IMG/VR virus record: IMGVR_UViG_3300025000_000065
Coordinates: 1-64,000 of that record
DNA: 64,000 nt
Origin: a virus
Strand: one strand, 5' to 3'
The notes beneath the pieces are model-generated. The model did not search any database, was not told the origin of the DNA, and worked only from the letters and a program-made list of their open reading frames with translations. The translations under genes were made by a program, and so were the position numbers. This document shows positions 31,526 through 39,998 of the stretch, one piece after another; the stretch's first letter is position 1, and every line of letters begins with the position of its first letter.

Positions 31526-33574
31526 ATGAAGTTTAAAGAATTTAAAGAAATTATGCAACAAAATTTCAAAAATCTAACAAAAAATACAAATCAATTATTT
31601 GAAGTGTCTTTAGATAAAGACGAGTTATGGAATTTATATTTAGATAGCTTTCTTCCTGGAACAAATGAAATTTATAGAGAAAGACGGGAATATGATTGTT
31701 CTTGTTGTAAACAATTCATTAGAGCAATTGGAAATGCTGTGTGCATTGACGAAAACAATAAAATTCAAACCATTTGGGATTTTGAAACAAATGATCTAGT
31801 GTTTCAAATTGTTATTGATGCCTTATCTAAACATATAAGATCAAAGCCTGTAACTGATATTTATTTTTCTCAATATGCAAAAATTGGAACAGATAAAAAT
31901 TACGAAGAATTAAAAAATGGAATAGTTCATGAATGGGATCATTTTTATTTGGAATTACCGAATAATTTTGTGAATCGATCTGGTAAAACCGAGGGAGACG
32001 TAAAGGGTTCATATCGAGATATCAAAAGTGTTTTTCAACGATCTCTTAATGAAATCAGTAAAGAAAGTGTTTTAACTGTATTGGAGTTGATTTCTCAGAA
32101 TTCCTTATATAAAGGAGAAGAGTGGAAGTCGGTTTTAGAAAAATTTTTAACATTGAAAAAAGAATATGAAAAATTAAATACTGATACAGAAAAAAATAAT
32201 TATGCTTGGACAAAATCTATTGATGTTGGAAGTGTCATTGGAAAAATTAGAAATCACAGCATTGGAACTCTTTTAGTTGATATTAGTGAAAATATGGATT
32301 TAGATCAAGCAGTTAGACGGTATGAACAAATTGTTGCTCCAACAAATTATAAAAGACCTAAAGCAATTTTTACCAAACAAATGTTAGAAGATGCAAAAAA
32401 AGAAATTGAGAAATTAGGTTATTTAGAATCTTTAAATCGCAGATATGCAAATTTAGATGACATTACTGTAAACAATATTTTATTTTCTAATAAAGATGCT
32501 TCTAAAAGAATCTCTGGAAATGTTTTTGATGACTTAGTTTCTGATGTGGTTATTAGTCCAAAAAAGTTTTCAAAAATAGAAGAAGTTCCCGTAAATGATT
32601 TTATTGAAAATGTTTTGCCAACAGCCAGAGAAATAGAAGTATTCTTTAAGAATAAGCATTCTCCTAATCTTGTGTCATTGATTGCTCCAGAAAATAAAAA
32701 ATCACCTTCAATGTTTAAATGGGATAATTCTTTTGGATGGGCATATTCTGGAAACATTACTGATAGTTCAATGAAAGAAAGAGTTAAATCTGCTGGTGGG
32801 AATGTAGAAGGAGTCCTGCGATTTTCAATTCAATGGAACGATACTCCGAATTCTCATGATAAAAATGATCTGGATGCTCATTGTCATGAACCACACGGCA
32901 ACGTCATATCTTTTAGAAACATGAGCAATTATCGTACAACTGGAGTTTTGGATGTAGACATTAGGTTTCCGAATGAGGGAAGTCCTGCTGTTGAGAATAT
33001 TACATGGTCTAATTTATCTAAAATGGAAAATGGAAAATATGAATTTTTAGTTCATAATTTTGCCAACCGAGGAGGAAAAAACGGATTTAAAGCAGAAATA
33101 GAGTTTGAAGGAAATATTTATTCTTTTGAATATAATAAAGAATTACGACAGGAAGAAAAAGTTTTAGTGGCATATGTGCATCTTGAAAATGGATTATTTA
33201 GAATTGAAGAAAAAATTCCATCTAATTTATCGTCAAAACAGGTATGGAACATAAAAACCAATCAGTTTATTCCAGTTTCCGTTATTATGTTTTCACCTAA
33301 CTATTGGGATCAACAAAATGGAATTGGTCATCGTCATTACTTTTTCATGCTTAAAGATTGTGTAAATTCTGAATCTCCTCATGGATTCTATAATGAATTT
33401 TTGAAAGAAGATTTGATGAAACATAAAAGAGTTTTTGAAGCTCTTGGTGGAAAAATGTCCGTAAGAGAAATTAATGATCAATTATCGGGATTAGGATTTT
33501 CATCAACAAAAAGAAACGAACTGATTGTAAAAATTAAAAATCAATCAGAGAGAATATTAAAAATTAAATTTTAA
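31526..33574 (+). CDS. Large conserved protein with DUF2135/YfaP-like domain (682 aa), unknown
   Basis: GAAAGGATAAA site. The N-terminus has a conserved Cys cluster in RERREYDCSCCKQFIRAIGN (about 52-71). Residues about 440-545 (VLRFSIQWND...DLDAHCHEPHGNVISF...TGVLDVDIRFPNEGSPAVENITW...YEFLVHNF) match the YfaP/DUF2135-like beta-sandwich with a D-L-D-A-H motif. I recall full-length relatives in large phages and some bacteria, next to a partner like the following gene. The middle segment is helical. Function unknown; not a known structural gene. Confidence 0.6.
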   Translation: MKFKEFKEIMQQNFKNLTKNTNQLFEVSLDKDELWNLYLDSFLPGTNEIYRERREYDCSCCKQFIRAIGNAVCIDENNKIQTIWDFETNDLVFQIVIDALSKHIRSKPVTDIYFSQYAKIGTDKNYEELKNGIVHEWDHFYLELPNNFVNRSGKTEGDVKGSYRDIKSVFQRSLNEISKESVLTVLELISQNSLYKGEEWKSVLEKFLTLKKEYEKLNTDTEKNNYAWTKSIDVGSVIGKIRNHSIGTLLVDISENMDLDQAVRRYEQIVAPTNYKRPKAIFTKQMLEDAKKEIEKLGYLESLNRRYANLDDITVNNILFSNKDASKRISGNVFDDLVSDVVISPKKFSKIEEVPVNDFIENVLPTAREIEVFFKNKHSPNLVSLIAPENKKSPSMFKWDNSFGWAYSGNITDSSMKERVKSAGGNVEGVLRFSIQWNDTPNSHDKNDLDAHCHEPHGNVISFRNMSNYRTTGVLDVDIRFPNEGSPAVENITWSNLSKMENGKYEFLVHNFANRGGKNGFKAEIEFEGNIYSFEYNKELRQEEKVLVAYVHLENGLFRIEEKIPSNLSSKQVWNIKTNQFIPVSVIMFSPNYWDQQNGIGHRHYFFMLKDCVNSESPHGFYNEFLKEDLMKHKRVFEALGGKMSVREINDQLSGLGFSSTKRNELIVKIKNQSERILKIKF

Positions 33575-33587
33575 AAGGAGATAAAAA

Positions 33588-33983
33588 ATGAGTACAAATA
33601 ATAATCAAATGTTTGAAGTAGCAAGTCGTATGAAATTTCGGTTTCAATTTATGGGAGTTTTATCAGTAGAAGATTTATGGGATTTGCCATTAACTTCTTT
33701 AGACAAAATTTTTAAAGAATTAAACTCTCAGGTAAAGCAATCACAAGAAGAAAGTTTGCTTGAAACAAGAACAAAGAGCGATGAAGAATTAGAACACAAA
33801 ATTGAAATTATAAAACATATTGTGTCAGTTCGATTAGAAGAAAACGAAAAGAAACGAAGAGCAAAAGAACGCAAACAACAAAAAGAAAAAATCATGGAAA
33901 TCATGGCAAATAAACAAGATGAAAGTTTGCAGAGTAAATCTTTGGAAGAATTGTCTTCTATGCTCAACGAATTAGAAGGATAA
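33588..33983 (+). CDS. Partner of the DUF2135-like protein (131 aa), unknown
   Basis: AAAGGAGATAAA site, 13 nt after the large gene. The N-terminal motif NQMFEVASRMKFRF...LSVEDLWDLPLTSLDKIFKELN is one I recall as a conserved neighbour of that gene. The rest is a long charged coiled coil (VRLEENEKKRRAKERKQQKEKI). Confidence 0.6.
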   Translation: MSTNNNQMFEVASRMKFRFQFMGVLSVEDLWDLPLTSLDKIFKELNSQVKQSQEESLLETRTKSDEELEHKIEIIKHIVSVRLEENEKKRRAKERKQQKEKIMEIMANKQDESLQSKSLEELSSMLNELEG

Positions 33984-34000
33984 GAAACAATATAATAAAA

Positions 34001-34038
34001 AATAAATAGAATCAGACTAATCTCTGATTCTATTTATT
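34001..34038 (+). terminator. Hairpin after the two-gene module
   Basis: Perfect 16-bp arms (34001-34016, 34023-34038), 6-nt loop, flanked by A and T tracts. Confidence 0.7.
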
Positions 34039-34039
34039 A

Positions 34040-34059
34040 AATAAAAGAACGATTTTATT
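34040..34059. repeat. 20-bp dyad element, centre GAACGA
   Basis: Exact arms, between the hairpin at 34001 and the promoter at 34072. Confidence 0.75.
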
Positions 34060-34071
34060 ATAAATTCCTTA

Positions 34072-34100
34072 TTGACTTTATTTTATATTAATGCTAAAAT
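34072..34100 (+). promoter_or_regulatory. Sigma70-like promoter
   Basis: TTGACT (34072-34077), 17 bp, TAAAAT (34095-34100). Confidence 0.6.
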
Positions 34101-34137
34101 CTTTATATAAAAATAATTAAATGAAAGGAAAAATATT

Positions 34138-34572
34138 ATGGATGATAAAGAAAAAATTGAGTTTTTAGAACGCATTGTACAATCAAAAGATCTTTATTCT
34201 GAGGGACTGAGAAAACAAATAGAATTACAAGAAAAAGACCTTATTGAATTACGTAAAGCTAAAGATCGGGATGCTTTAAAACTTTACGGAGAAGGCATAT
34301 TTAAAGGAACTGAAATAGGGGAAAAAGCTCTTGGAGAATCGTTGTATTTTCATCCTTCTTATCATCATAAAAATAATCTTGGACAAATAGGTTTTCATAC
34401 AATTACCGTTGCTCCAGTAGCAGGAATGGTTTATTTAGGAGGATATGAATCTTATGAAGAAAGAAAACTAACATCTAGTTGTACTAGCTTTTGGTTAACC
34501 AGGGAAGAAACAATGATCTTGATAAAAGGTTTGGCAGAAGCAGTAGAAATGATTGAAAAGGGTGAGGAATAA
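34138..34572 (+). CDS. Hypothetical protein (144 aa)
   Basis: GAAAGGAAAA site. N-terminal coiled coil (IEFLERIVQSKDLYSEGLRKQIELQEKDL), then a globular part with ITVAPVAGMVYLGGY. Unknown. Confidence 0.5.
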   Translation: MDDKEKIEFLERIVQSKDLYSEGLRKQIELQEKDLIELRKAKDRDALKLYGEGIFKGTEIGEKALGESLYFHPSYHHKNNLGQIGFHTITVAPVAGMVYLGGYESYEERKLTSSCTSFWLTREETMILIKGLAEAVEMIEKGEE

Positions 34573-34575
34573 ATT

Positions 34576-34932
34576 ATGAATGATAAATTTGAAAAAGATG
34601 AAATTGTAATAATTGATTATTCACAGTATGGAAGAATGAATTTCAGAAAAGGAAAAATTATTGAAGTTACAAAAGCTGGAAATTATAAGGTTTTAGAAGA
34701 CGGAAAAGAAAAATATGAAATTTTCACTCCGTTTGGAAAACTTCGTGGTGATAAAGATTGGAATTCAACATACATTAGGAAATTTTCTCAAGATTTATGG
34801 GATAAATTTTTAAGGCAACAAGAAAAATTAAATATTATTTATAAAATTCAAAAAGTAGTTTTTAAAAATTTTAATATTGAAGATTTAAGAGAAATAGAAA
34901 AAATTATTAAGAAATATGAAAGTCAAGAATAA
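34576..34932 (+). CDS. SH3-like barrel protein (118 aa), unknown
   Basis: GGTGAGGAATAA site. Residues 5-45 (FEKDEIVIIDYSQYGRMNFRKGKIIEVTKAGNYKV) look like a KOW/SH3-like barrel; the rest is helical and basic. Unknown. Confidence 0.5.
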   Translation: MNDKFEKDEIVIIDYSQYGRMNFRKGKIIEVTKAGNYKVLEDGKEKYEIFTPFGKLRGDKDWNSTYIRKFSQDLWDKFLRQQEKLNIIYKIQKVVFKNFNIEDLREIEKIIKKYESQE

Positions 34933-34963
34933 AATACAAATAAAAATCAAAAGGAGAATAGAA

Positions 34964-35071
34964 ATGCAAAAACTAAAAGATTTAGCTGACATGTATATGG
35001 AGACTATTATCTCAATCGTAATCATAATAATATTTTTTACTTTGATTATTCTTTTTGGAGGATTAAAATGA
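34964..35071 (+). CDS. Small membrane peptide (35 aa)
   Basis: AAGGAGAAT site. One hydrophobic helix (TIISIVIIIIFFTLIILFG). Stop overlaps the start of the next gene. Confidence 0.5.
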   Translation: MQKLKDLADMYMETIISIVIIIIFFTLIILFGGLK

Positions 35072-36072
35072 AAAAGATATTACTAACTGGTGGAGCTGGT
35101 TTTATTGGAAGTCATACAATTGAACATTTTTTACGTAATACAGATATGGAAATATATGTTATTGATAGATTGAGTTATGCAGGTAATCTTAATCGTTTAG
35201 TAGAAATGGATATTTGGGAAAAGGAAAAGACAAGAGTTCACTTTATATATCATGATTTTAGATCTGCCTTTCCGTTTTTTATTAAAAAACAATTGTCTGA
35301 AATAGAATATATTATTCACATGGGAGGCGAAACTCATGTTGCAAATTCTTTTAAATATCCAAAAATATTCCTTGAATCAAATGTTATTGGAACAATGAAC
35401 GTATTAGATTTGGCAAGAGAAATAAATCCGTCTTTATTTGTTTACGTAAGCACCGATGAAGTTTATGGTGCTGTTGTTGGTGATAAGTTACATGTAGAAG
35501 GTGAACCACACAGACCTAGTAATCCTTACTCTGCAAGTAAATCAGGTGGTGAAGCTATTGTTCATTCATATTGGAAATCGTTTGGAGTTCCAATGATTAT
35601 TACCAACACGATGAATAATTTTGGACAAAGACAAGATCCTGAAAAATTTGTACCAAAAACAATGTTGAATATTTTACAAAATAAAACAGTGGATATTCAT
35701 TGCGCCACAGATTCTAAAAATGGAAAAGTAATTGACATTTCTTCTCGATGTTGGTTACACGCTCGTAATCATGCAGATGCATTATTATTTTTATTAGAAC
35801 ATAGTACAATTGGAGAACGCTATAACATTGTAGGTGAACGAAGAAATGTATACGAACTTGCTCAAATGATTGCTACTGCATTAGGAAAAAATAATTTTAA
35901 TTATGATTATGTTCCTTTTCATTCTTATTCTCCAGGTCATGATATGCATTATGGTTTAGATGGTACAAAAATGAAAGAACTTGGTTGGATTCCTCCTGTT
36001 CCATTTGAGAATAGTCTTGAAAAAACCGTACAATGGACTAAAGATAATCCCAAATGGTTGGGATTAGATTAA
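35068..36072 (+). CDS. NAD-dependent sugar nucleotide dehydratase (RmlB-like)
   Basis: 334 aa, extended SDR fold. TGGAGFIGSH (6-15) binds NAD; STDEVYG (about 130-136) is the RmlB-type active-site motif with Asp and Glu; YSASK (about 154-158) supplies the catalytic Tyr and Lys. Typical reaction: dTDP- or another NDP-glucose to the 4-keto-6-deoxy sugar. A central insertion (about 210-230) departs from the cellular enzyme, so substrate is uncertain. Together with the epimerase at 38788 and the island from 39999 it suggests production of a modified sugar. Confidence 0.7.
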   Translation: MKKILLTGGAGFIGSHTIEHFLRNTDMEIYVIDRLSYAGNLNRLVEMDIWEKEKTRVHFIYHDFRSAFPFFIKKQLSEIEYIIHMGGETHVANSFKYPKIFLESNVIGTMNVLDLAREINPSLFVYVSTDEVYGAVVGDKLHVEGEPHRPSNPYSASKSGGEAIVHSYWKSFGVPMIITNTMNNFGQRQDPEKFVPKTMLNILQNKTVDIHCATDSKNGKVIDISSRCWLHARNHADALLFLLEHSTIGERYNIVGERRNVYELAQMIATALGKNNFNYDYVPFHSYSPGHDMHYGLDGTKMKELGWIPPVPFENSLEKTVQWTKDNPKWLGLD

Positions 36073-36096
36073 AAATAAATAAGCAAGGATGAAACC

Positions 36097-36345
36097 ATGA
36101 TCAATAAAAATAATAAAACAATATGTGATCGTCATACCAATATCTTAGAGATTGCGGAAGAGTGTGTTAGAATGAAATTTCATGAAGAATCTGCTGAAGA
36201 AGATTTTAATTATTTTATCAATAAAATGGATGATATTCATCGGTTAGCAAGACAAGCTTTAGATGATGGTCAAAATATGGAAGATAGGTTATATGAATAT
36301 AAAACCGCCATTGAGGAATTGGGATTTACAAGGAACAAAAAATAG
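36097..36345 (+). CDS. Hypothetical protein (82 aa)
   Basis: GCAAGGATG leader. Helical and acidic. Unknown. Confidence 0.5.
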   Translation: MINKNNKTICDRHTNILEIAEECVRMKFHEESAEEDFNYFINKMDDIHRLARQALDDGQNMEDRLYEYKTAIEELGFTRNKK

Positions 36346-36353
36346 TATATAAT
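36325..36353 (+). promoter_or_regulatory. Sigma70-like promoter
   Basis: TTTACA (36325-36330), 17 bp, TATAAT (36348-36353), inside the end of the previous gene. Confidence 0.5.
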
Positions 36354-36374
36354 ACCAATGAAAACAAATATGTC

Positions 36375-36401
36375 AATGATTTCACTGTGAATGAAATCAT
36401 T
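36375..36401 (+). promoter_or_regulatory. Leader hairpin
   Basis: 10-bp arms (36375-36384, 36392-36401) just before the AAAGGAG site of the next gene; may tune translation. Confidence 0.4.
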
Positions 36402-36423
36402 TCCAAAAAAAGGAGAATATGTT

Positions 36424-36810
36424 ATGAGATTATGGCATGAAAGTTTATTAGATAAATTACCAAGACAACAGGTGTTAGGACTTCACAGAGAAATTTGTGC
36501 CCTCAGGGGGAACGGATGGGGAAAGAAACATAGCGTAGTGGATTACGTTTTTGAAAATCCTTATTTGAAATTAGTTGCCTATCATATGCGAGTAATGGCA
36601 GAAATGGAACGAAGAGGATATATTGTTGATTCCGAATGGAAAGAATATACTTATCGAGGCAAGAATTTAAAACATGATAGTTATAATAGTGAGGATGTGG
36701 CTGTCCTACAAGTGTATCTAAAGCGTTTTCCAGTGTATTCTGAGCATAATGAGGCATATTTACAAGAATGCTTGGATAATCTGTCTAAAAAGGGCGCAAA
36801 ATTACTATAA
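36424..36810 (+). CDS. Pyrimidine dimer DNA glycosylase-like protein (TIGR02328/Pyr_excise)
   Basis: 128 aa from ATG 36424 (AAAGGAGAAT site; the frame to 36391 covers the leader hairpin). MRLWHESLLDKLPRQQVLGLHREICALRGNGW is almost the family consensus, followed by KKHSVVDYVF and VMAEMERRGY. The family is related to T4 endonuclease V (DenV), which removes UV dimers. A stand-alone UV repair gene fits a phage from a lit or near-surface habitat, but activity is inferred. Confidence 0.7.
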   Translation: MRLWHESLLDKLPRQQVLGLHREICALRGNGWGKKHSVVDYVFENPYLKLVAYHMRVMAEMERRGYIVDSEWKEYTYRGKNLKHDSYNSEDVAVLQVYLKRFPVYSEHNEAYLQECLDNLSKKGAKLL

Positions 36811-36825
36811 AAGCATGATTTTATT
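36806..36825. repeat. 20-bp dyad element (one mismatch), centre GCATGA
   Basis: First arm TATAAAA; spans the stop of the glycosylase gene, 18 nt before ATG 36843. Confidence 0.65.
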
Positions 36826-36842
36826 AGGAAAGAAGATAACGT

Positions 36843-37289
36843 ATGATCGTTGAATGGATTGAAAAATGCAAAGAATGTAAAGGAACTGGAATCTATGTTG
36901 GAGTAGCTGAAAATTATAGTGACTATGGAGTTATATGTTCTGTATGTAAAGGATCTGGAAAAAGACATAGAAAATTTGAATATGAAGAATTCACTAAAAA
37001 AGAATTTGCCAATGTAAATAAAGTTTTAGAAGTTAATCCAGGAATTATTATTGGAAAAACATGTTGGGATGCTGGTGGAATTCATTATATTGATTGGTAT
37101 AATGGCAAAGAATTTCCTATTGGATCAGAAATGAGAAATTATGTTTGTCCTTCCTGGTGGTTTCAATGTGCTGATTATAGCAAAAAACCAAAATGGAAAA
37201 AATGTGTTTCTGGTAGATTCTCCGATTGTAAACATTTTAAAAACAAAGATCATTGTTGGAAAAAATGGGATGAGGAAAATAAAAAATGA
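36843..37289 (+). CDS. DnaJ-type zinc-finger protein (148 aa)
   Basis: CKECKGTG (residues about 10-17) and CSVCKGSG (about 34-41) are DnaJ-like CxxCxGxG repeats forming a zinc site. The C-terminus has further Cys (CADYSKK...CVSGRFSDCKHF...HCWKKW). No J-domain. Substrate unknown. Confidence 0.6.
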   Translation: MIVEWIEKCKECKGTGIYVGVAENYSDYGVICSVCKGSGKRHRKFEYEEFTKKEFANVNKVLEVNPGIIIGKTCWDAGGIHYIDWYNGKEFPIGSEMRNYVCPSWWFQCADYSKKPKWKKCVSGRFSDCKHFKNKDHCWKKWDEENKK

Positions 37290-37492
37290 CATCAAAAGAA
37301 AAGCAAAAATTAATAAAAAAATCACTTAATTATGGTAAAAAAGAATCGGAAATGACTTTACAACAGATTAAAGATAAATATTTCCCCAATAGAAATTTAA
37401 ATGATTTGAGGGGAGTTATAAAAAAAGAAAATCCAATAATGGATAAAATTAATGAAATTATTAAGGAGAAGAAAAATGAAGACTTGTACTGA
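37286..37492 (+). CDS. Hypothetical protein (68 aa)
   Basis: ATGA overlap with the previous gene. Helical and Lys-rich (ESEMTLQQIKDKYFPNRNLNDL). Unknown. Confidence 0.45.
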   Translation: MTSKEKQKLIKKSLNYGKKESEMTLQQIKDKYFPNRNLNDLRGVIKKENPIMDKINEIIKEKKNEDLY

Positions 37493-37802
37493 TGAAAATA
37501 AAGGATGGACATACAATGATGGTCGCTGTGAAAAATGTGGAAAACCATTTGTTTATGTCGGAGACGTTCCTCTAGGTGGATTTACTAAAGGTTTAGAACC
37601 CTATTGTACCTGTAATCAAAATGCAATCAGTATAAATTCGGATTTCCTAAGCTTATTTAATAATCAAGGTTGGACTTGTCCTAAATGTGGAAAAGTATTT
37701 TCTCCTAGTATTATTGAATGTATATATTGTAATAGAATAACTGTTACAACTACGAAAACAGATACTTATAATCTTGAAATTCATACAAAAAATCATGACT
37801 GA
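37476..37802 (+). CDS. Double zinc-ribbon protein (108 aa)
   Basis: ATG 37476 follows AAGGAGAAG. CEKCGKPF (18-25), CTC and CPKCGKVF, CIYC give two zinc ribbons. The stop overlaps the next gene. Unknown role. Confidence 0.55.
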   Translation: MKTCTDENKGWTYNDGRCEKCGKPFVYVGDVPLGGFTKGLEPYCTCNQNAISINSDFLSLFNNQGWTCPKCGKVFSPSIIECIYCNRITVTTTKTDTYNLEIHTKNHD

Positions 37803-38076
37803 AAAAATAATAATTGAAAATTTTACTGATGTAATTTGTAAATCATGTGATTCTTGTGGAGTAACTGAGTGTTGCCCACCTTTCCAATGTTTGAAAAAGG
37901 CAGTTCAATTAAATAATAGATGTTCATTTGGGGAAACATATTTAAAAGAAGTTGAATTATATTATTTGTTAGGAAAGACATTGCATGATTTAATTTTGGA
38001 AAAAGGAAATATGAAAAATGTTCGTGTGGTAAAAAATATGTATGATGGTTTACACAAGAAAATATATAATGAATAA
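37795..38076 (+). CDS. Cys-rich protein (93 aa)
   Basis: ATG 37795 overlaps the previous stop. CKSCDSCGVTECCPPFQC packs seven cysteines in a short stretch, likely a metal site; the rest is helical. Unknown. Confidence 0.5.
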   Translation: MTEKIIIENFTDVICKSCDSCGVTECCPPFQCLKKAVQLNNRCSFGETYLKEVELYYLLGKTLHDLILEKGNMKNVRVVKNMYDGLHKKIYNE

Positions 38077-38230
38077 AATAAAAAATCCTTATTTAAAATA
38101 TTTTATTGAGCGATATTAAACCAGAAAAGATAAAGAAGAAAAATTTGTTAATTGGGATTATAATAGATTGATGAATAAAACAGTAATAAAAGAAGTGTTT
38201 TATTGGAAAAATTTAAAAGGAGATTCATGA
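38069..38230 (+). pseudogene. Small protein frame broken by TAA
   Basis: ATG 38069 opens a 16-codon frame ending at TAA 38117, but the frame stays open for another 36 codons (TRKDKEEKFVNWDYNRLMNK...) to a TGA overlapping the next start. Likely a decayed gene. Confidence 0.35.
38185..38204. repeat. 20-bp dyad element, centre GAAGTG
   Basis: Exact arms, 23 nt before ATG 38227. Confidence 0.7.
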
Positions 38231-38523
38231 ATCAAGATCTATGGTTTTTGAAAGAGCAATATGATTTGCTAGAAGAATCAGCAGATAGGAACTTAGATAT
38301 ATTGCGTAAAATGAATGACTATTTTGGAAAATTCATCATTATGCCACAATTTTTAGCTCTTCTTATTATGAAAAGTAAAAAATATAAAAGGTTAGATAAA
38401 GAATTTGACTTAATATCTGCTAGACATAATAATGAACGAGCAACCCTTAAAATATTACAGAAAATGATTCATGAAATTTTAAATTCATCTATGATAATTG
38501 AAATTAATAAAATAAAATTTTAG
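38227..38523 (+). CDS. Hypothetical helical protein (98 aa)
   Basis: ATG 38227 follows AAAGGAGATTC. Predicted all-helical with a hydrophobic segment (FIIMPQFLALLIM). Unknown. Confidence 0.5.
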   Translation: MNQDLWFLKEQYDLLEESADRNLDILRKMNDYFGKFIIMPQFLALLIMKSKKYKRLDKEFDLISARHNNERATLKILQKMIHEILNSSMIIEINKIKF

Positions 38524-38530
38524 TTTTATT
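38511..38530. repeat. 20-bp dyad element, centre TTTTAG
   Basis: Exact arms spanning the stop of the 38227 gene. Confidence 0.65.
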
Positions 38531-38543
38531 AGATTTAAAAACC

Positions 38544-38563
38544 AATAGAATGATGGTTTTATT
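38544..38563. repeat. 20-bp dyad element (one mismatch), centre TGATGG
   Basis: First arm AATAGAA, preceded by ACC; followed by AGGAG and ATG 38573. Second element in the same gap. Confidence 0.65.
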
Positions 38564-38572
38564 AGGAGTAAC

Positions 38573-38776
38573 ATGGGCGATTATATGAAAATGGAAGATT
38601 TTTTAAGATTTGTAGAAAAAGGATATTTAATTGATCATGATGGTTTAGGATATTTATGTTCTTCTGAAAACACGAAAACAGATCCCAAAATTTTAATTTA
38701 TCCTTCTGATGTGAATTATAAATTTGATAAAGAATATTTAAATACATTTCCTGGTGTTATATGGTACAATAGATAA
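38573..38776 (+). CDS. Hypothetical protein (67 aa)
   Basis: AGGAG site. Contains FVEKGYLIDHDGLGYLC. Unknown; precedes the epimerase by 11 nt. Confidence 0.5.
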   Translation: MGDYMKMEDFLRFVEKGYLIDHDGLGYLCSSENTKTDPKILIYPSDVNYKFDKEYLNTFPGVIWYNR

Positions 38777-38787
38777 AAGGAGAAAAT

Positions 38788-39735
38788 ATGGAAGTTAAAA
38801 AATCGCCAGATAAAGTTTTAGTTACCGGAGGAGCTGGATTTATTGGATCGCACATTGTAGATACATTAATCGAAAACTTTTATGATGTAATTATTGTAGA
38901 TGATTTGAGTAGTGGAAAATTAGAAAACATAAATAAAAAAGCAGATTTTTATCTTTGTGATATTTTTTCTAAAACAATATTACAAAATGTATTTGAAGAA
39001 ACTCATCCTGATTACGTTATTCATCATGCAGCACAATCCACAGTAGTAAAATCTATGAGTGATCCCGTTTCAGATGCTCAAACAAATATTATTGGAACTT
39101 TAAATTTATTAGAATTATCTAAAGAGTTTAAAATTAAAAAATTTATTTATGCTGGTTCTGGTGGAACAGCTTATGGAAATCCAAGCTATCTTCCATGTGA
39201 TGAAAACCATCCAGTAAATCCAATTTCCCCTTATGGTATTTCAAAACATACAGTGGAACATTATTTAAATTTTTATCATAATCAATATGGATTGGAATAT
39301 ATATCTTTTCGTTATCCTAATATTTATGGAGAGAGACAAGATCCATCAACTGAAGCAGGTGTAATATCCATTTTTGCAAAACAAATGTTACAAAATAAAG
39401 AAGTGATTATCTATGGAAATGGCTTACAAAGCAGAGATTTTGTTTATGTAAAAGATATTGCTAGAGCTAATTTATTGGCATTAGAAAACAACAATATTCC
39501 TTCGGGAATTTATAATATAGGATGGGGTCATGGAACTACAATTGATTTAGTTTATGAGACATTAAAAGTTATCACAAGATATAAAAAGAATCCTATCAAT
39601 AAACCAGAAAGAAAAGGCGAGGTTTACAGGACATTTTTAGATGGTGAAAAATTTAGAAAATATACCTGGTGGCAACCTGAAGTTAGTTTATCTCAGGGTT
39701 GTATGTGGGTTGTTGATTGGATGAAAAGAAATTAG
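38788..39735 (+). CDS. NAD-dependent sugar nucleotide epimerase (GalE-like)
   Basis: AAAGGAGAAAAT site. 315 aa extended SDR: TGGAGFIGSH (12-21), a second VDDLSSG NAD segment, GSGGTAYG in place of the usual SSA-VYG, and YGISK as catalytic Tyr and Lys. HAAQSTV is typical of UDP-glucose 4-epimerase relatives. The probable reaction is C4 epimerisation of an NDP-hexose. Confidence 0.75.
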   Translation: MEVKKSPDKVLVTGGAGFIGSHIVDTLIENFYDVIIVDDLSSGKLENINKKADFYLCDIFSKTILQNVFEETHPDYVIHHAAQSTVVKSMSDPVSDAQTNIIGTLNLLELSKEFKIKKFIYAGSGGTAYGNPSYLPCDENHPVNPISPYGISKHTVEHYLNFYHNQYGLEYISFRYPNIYGERQDPSTEAGVISIFAKQMLQNKEVIIYGNGLQSRDFVYVKDIARANLLALENNNIPSGIYNIGWGHGTTIDLVYETLKVITRYKKNPINKPERKGEVYRTFLDGEKFRKYTWWQPEVSLSQGCMWVVDWMKRN

Positions 39736-39737
39736 TA

Positions 39738-39757
39738 AATGAAATATTGGTTTTATT
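39738..39757. repeat. 20-bp dyad element (one mismatch), centre TATTGG
   Basis: First arm AATGAAA; 22 nt before ATG 39779. Confidence 0.6.
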
Positions 39758-39778
39758 ATAAAGAAAGGAATAATTTAA

Positions 39779-39958
39779 ATGACTGAAAATAAAGTTTTTA
39801 TAATTTTTTGTTACTATACTGTTCTTTATATAATTCTAGCATCTATTTTAAAGAGTGTACGTTCAGATATTTCAGACATAAGTTTTGTCATAGGATATTG
39901 TCTTTTTGTTGTATTGGGAATGCTAAAAGATATTATTAATTTTTCCAAAGATTTTTAA
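39779..39958 (+). CDS. Two-pass membrane protein (59 aa)
   Basis: GAAAGGAATAA site. Two hydrophobic helices (residues about 6-22 and 37-52) joined by a short polar loop. Holin-like size, but no other lysis gene is close. Confidence 0.5.
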   Translation: MTENKVFIIFCYYTVLYIILASILKSVRSDISDISFVIGYCLFVVLGMLKDIINFSKDF

Positions 39959-39962
39959 ATAT

Positions 39963-39982
39963 AATAAAAAATTGATTTTATT
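39963..39982. repeat. 20-bp dyad element, centre AATTGA
   Basis: Exact arms; 17 nt before the TTG start at 39999. Confidence 0.75.
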
Positions 39983-39998
39983 GGAAAGGAAATGAGAA

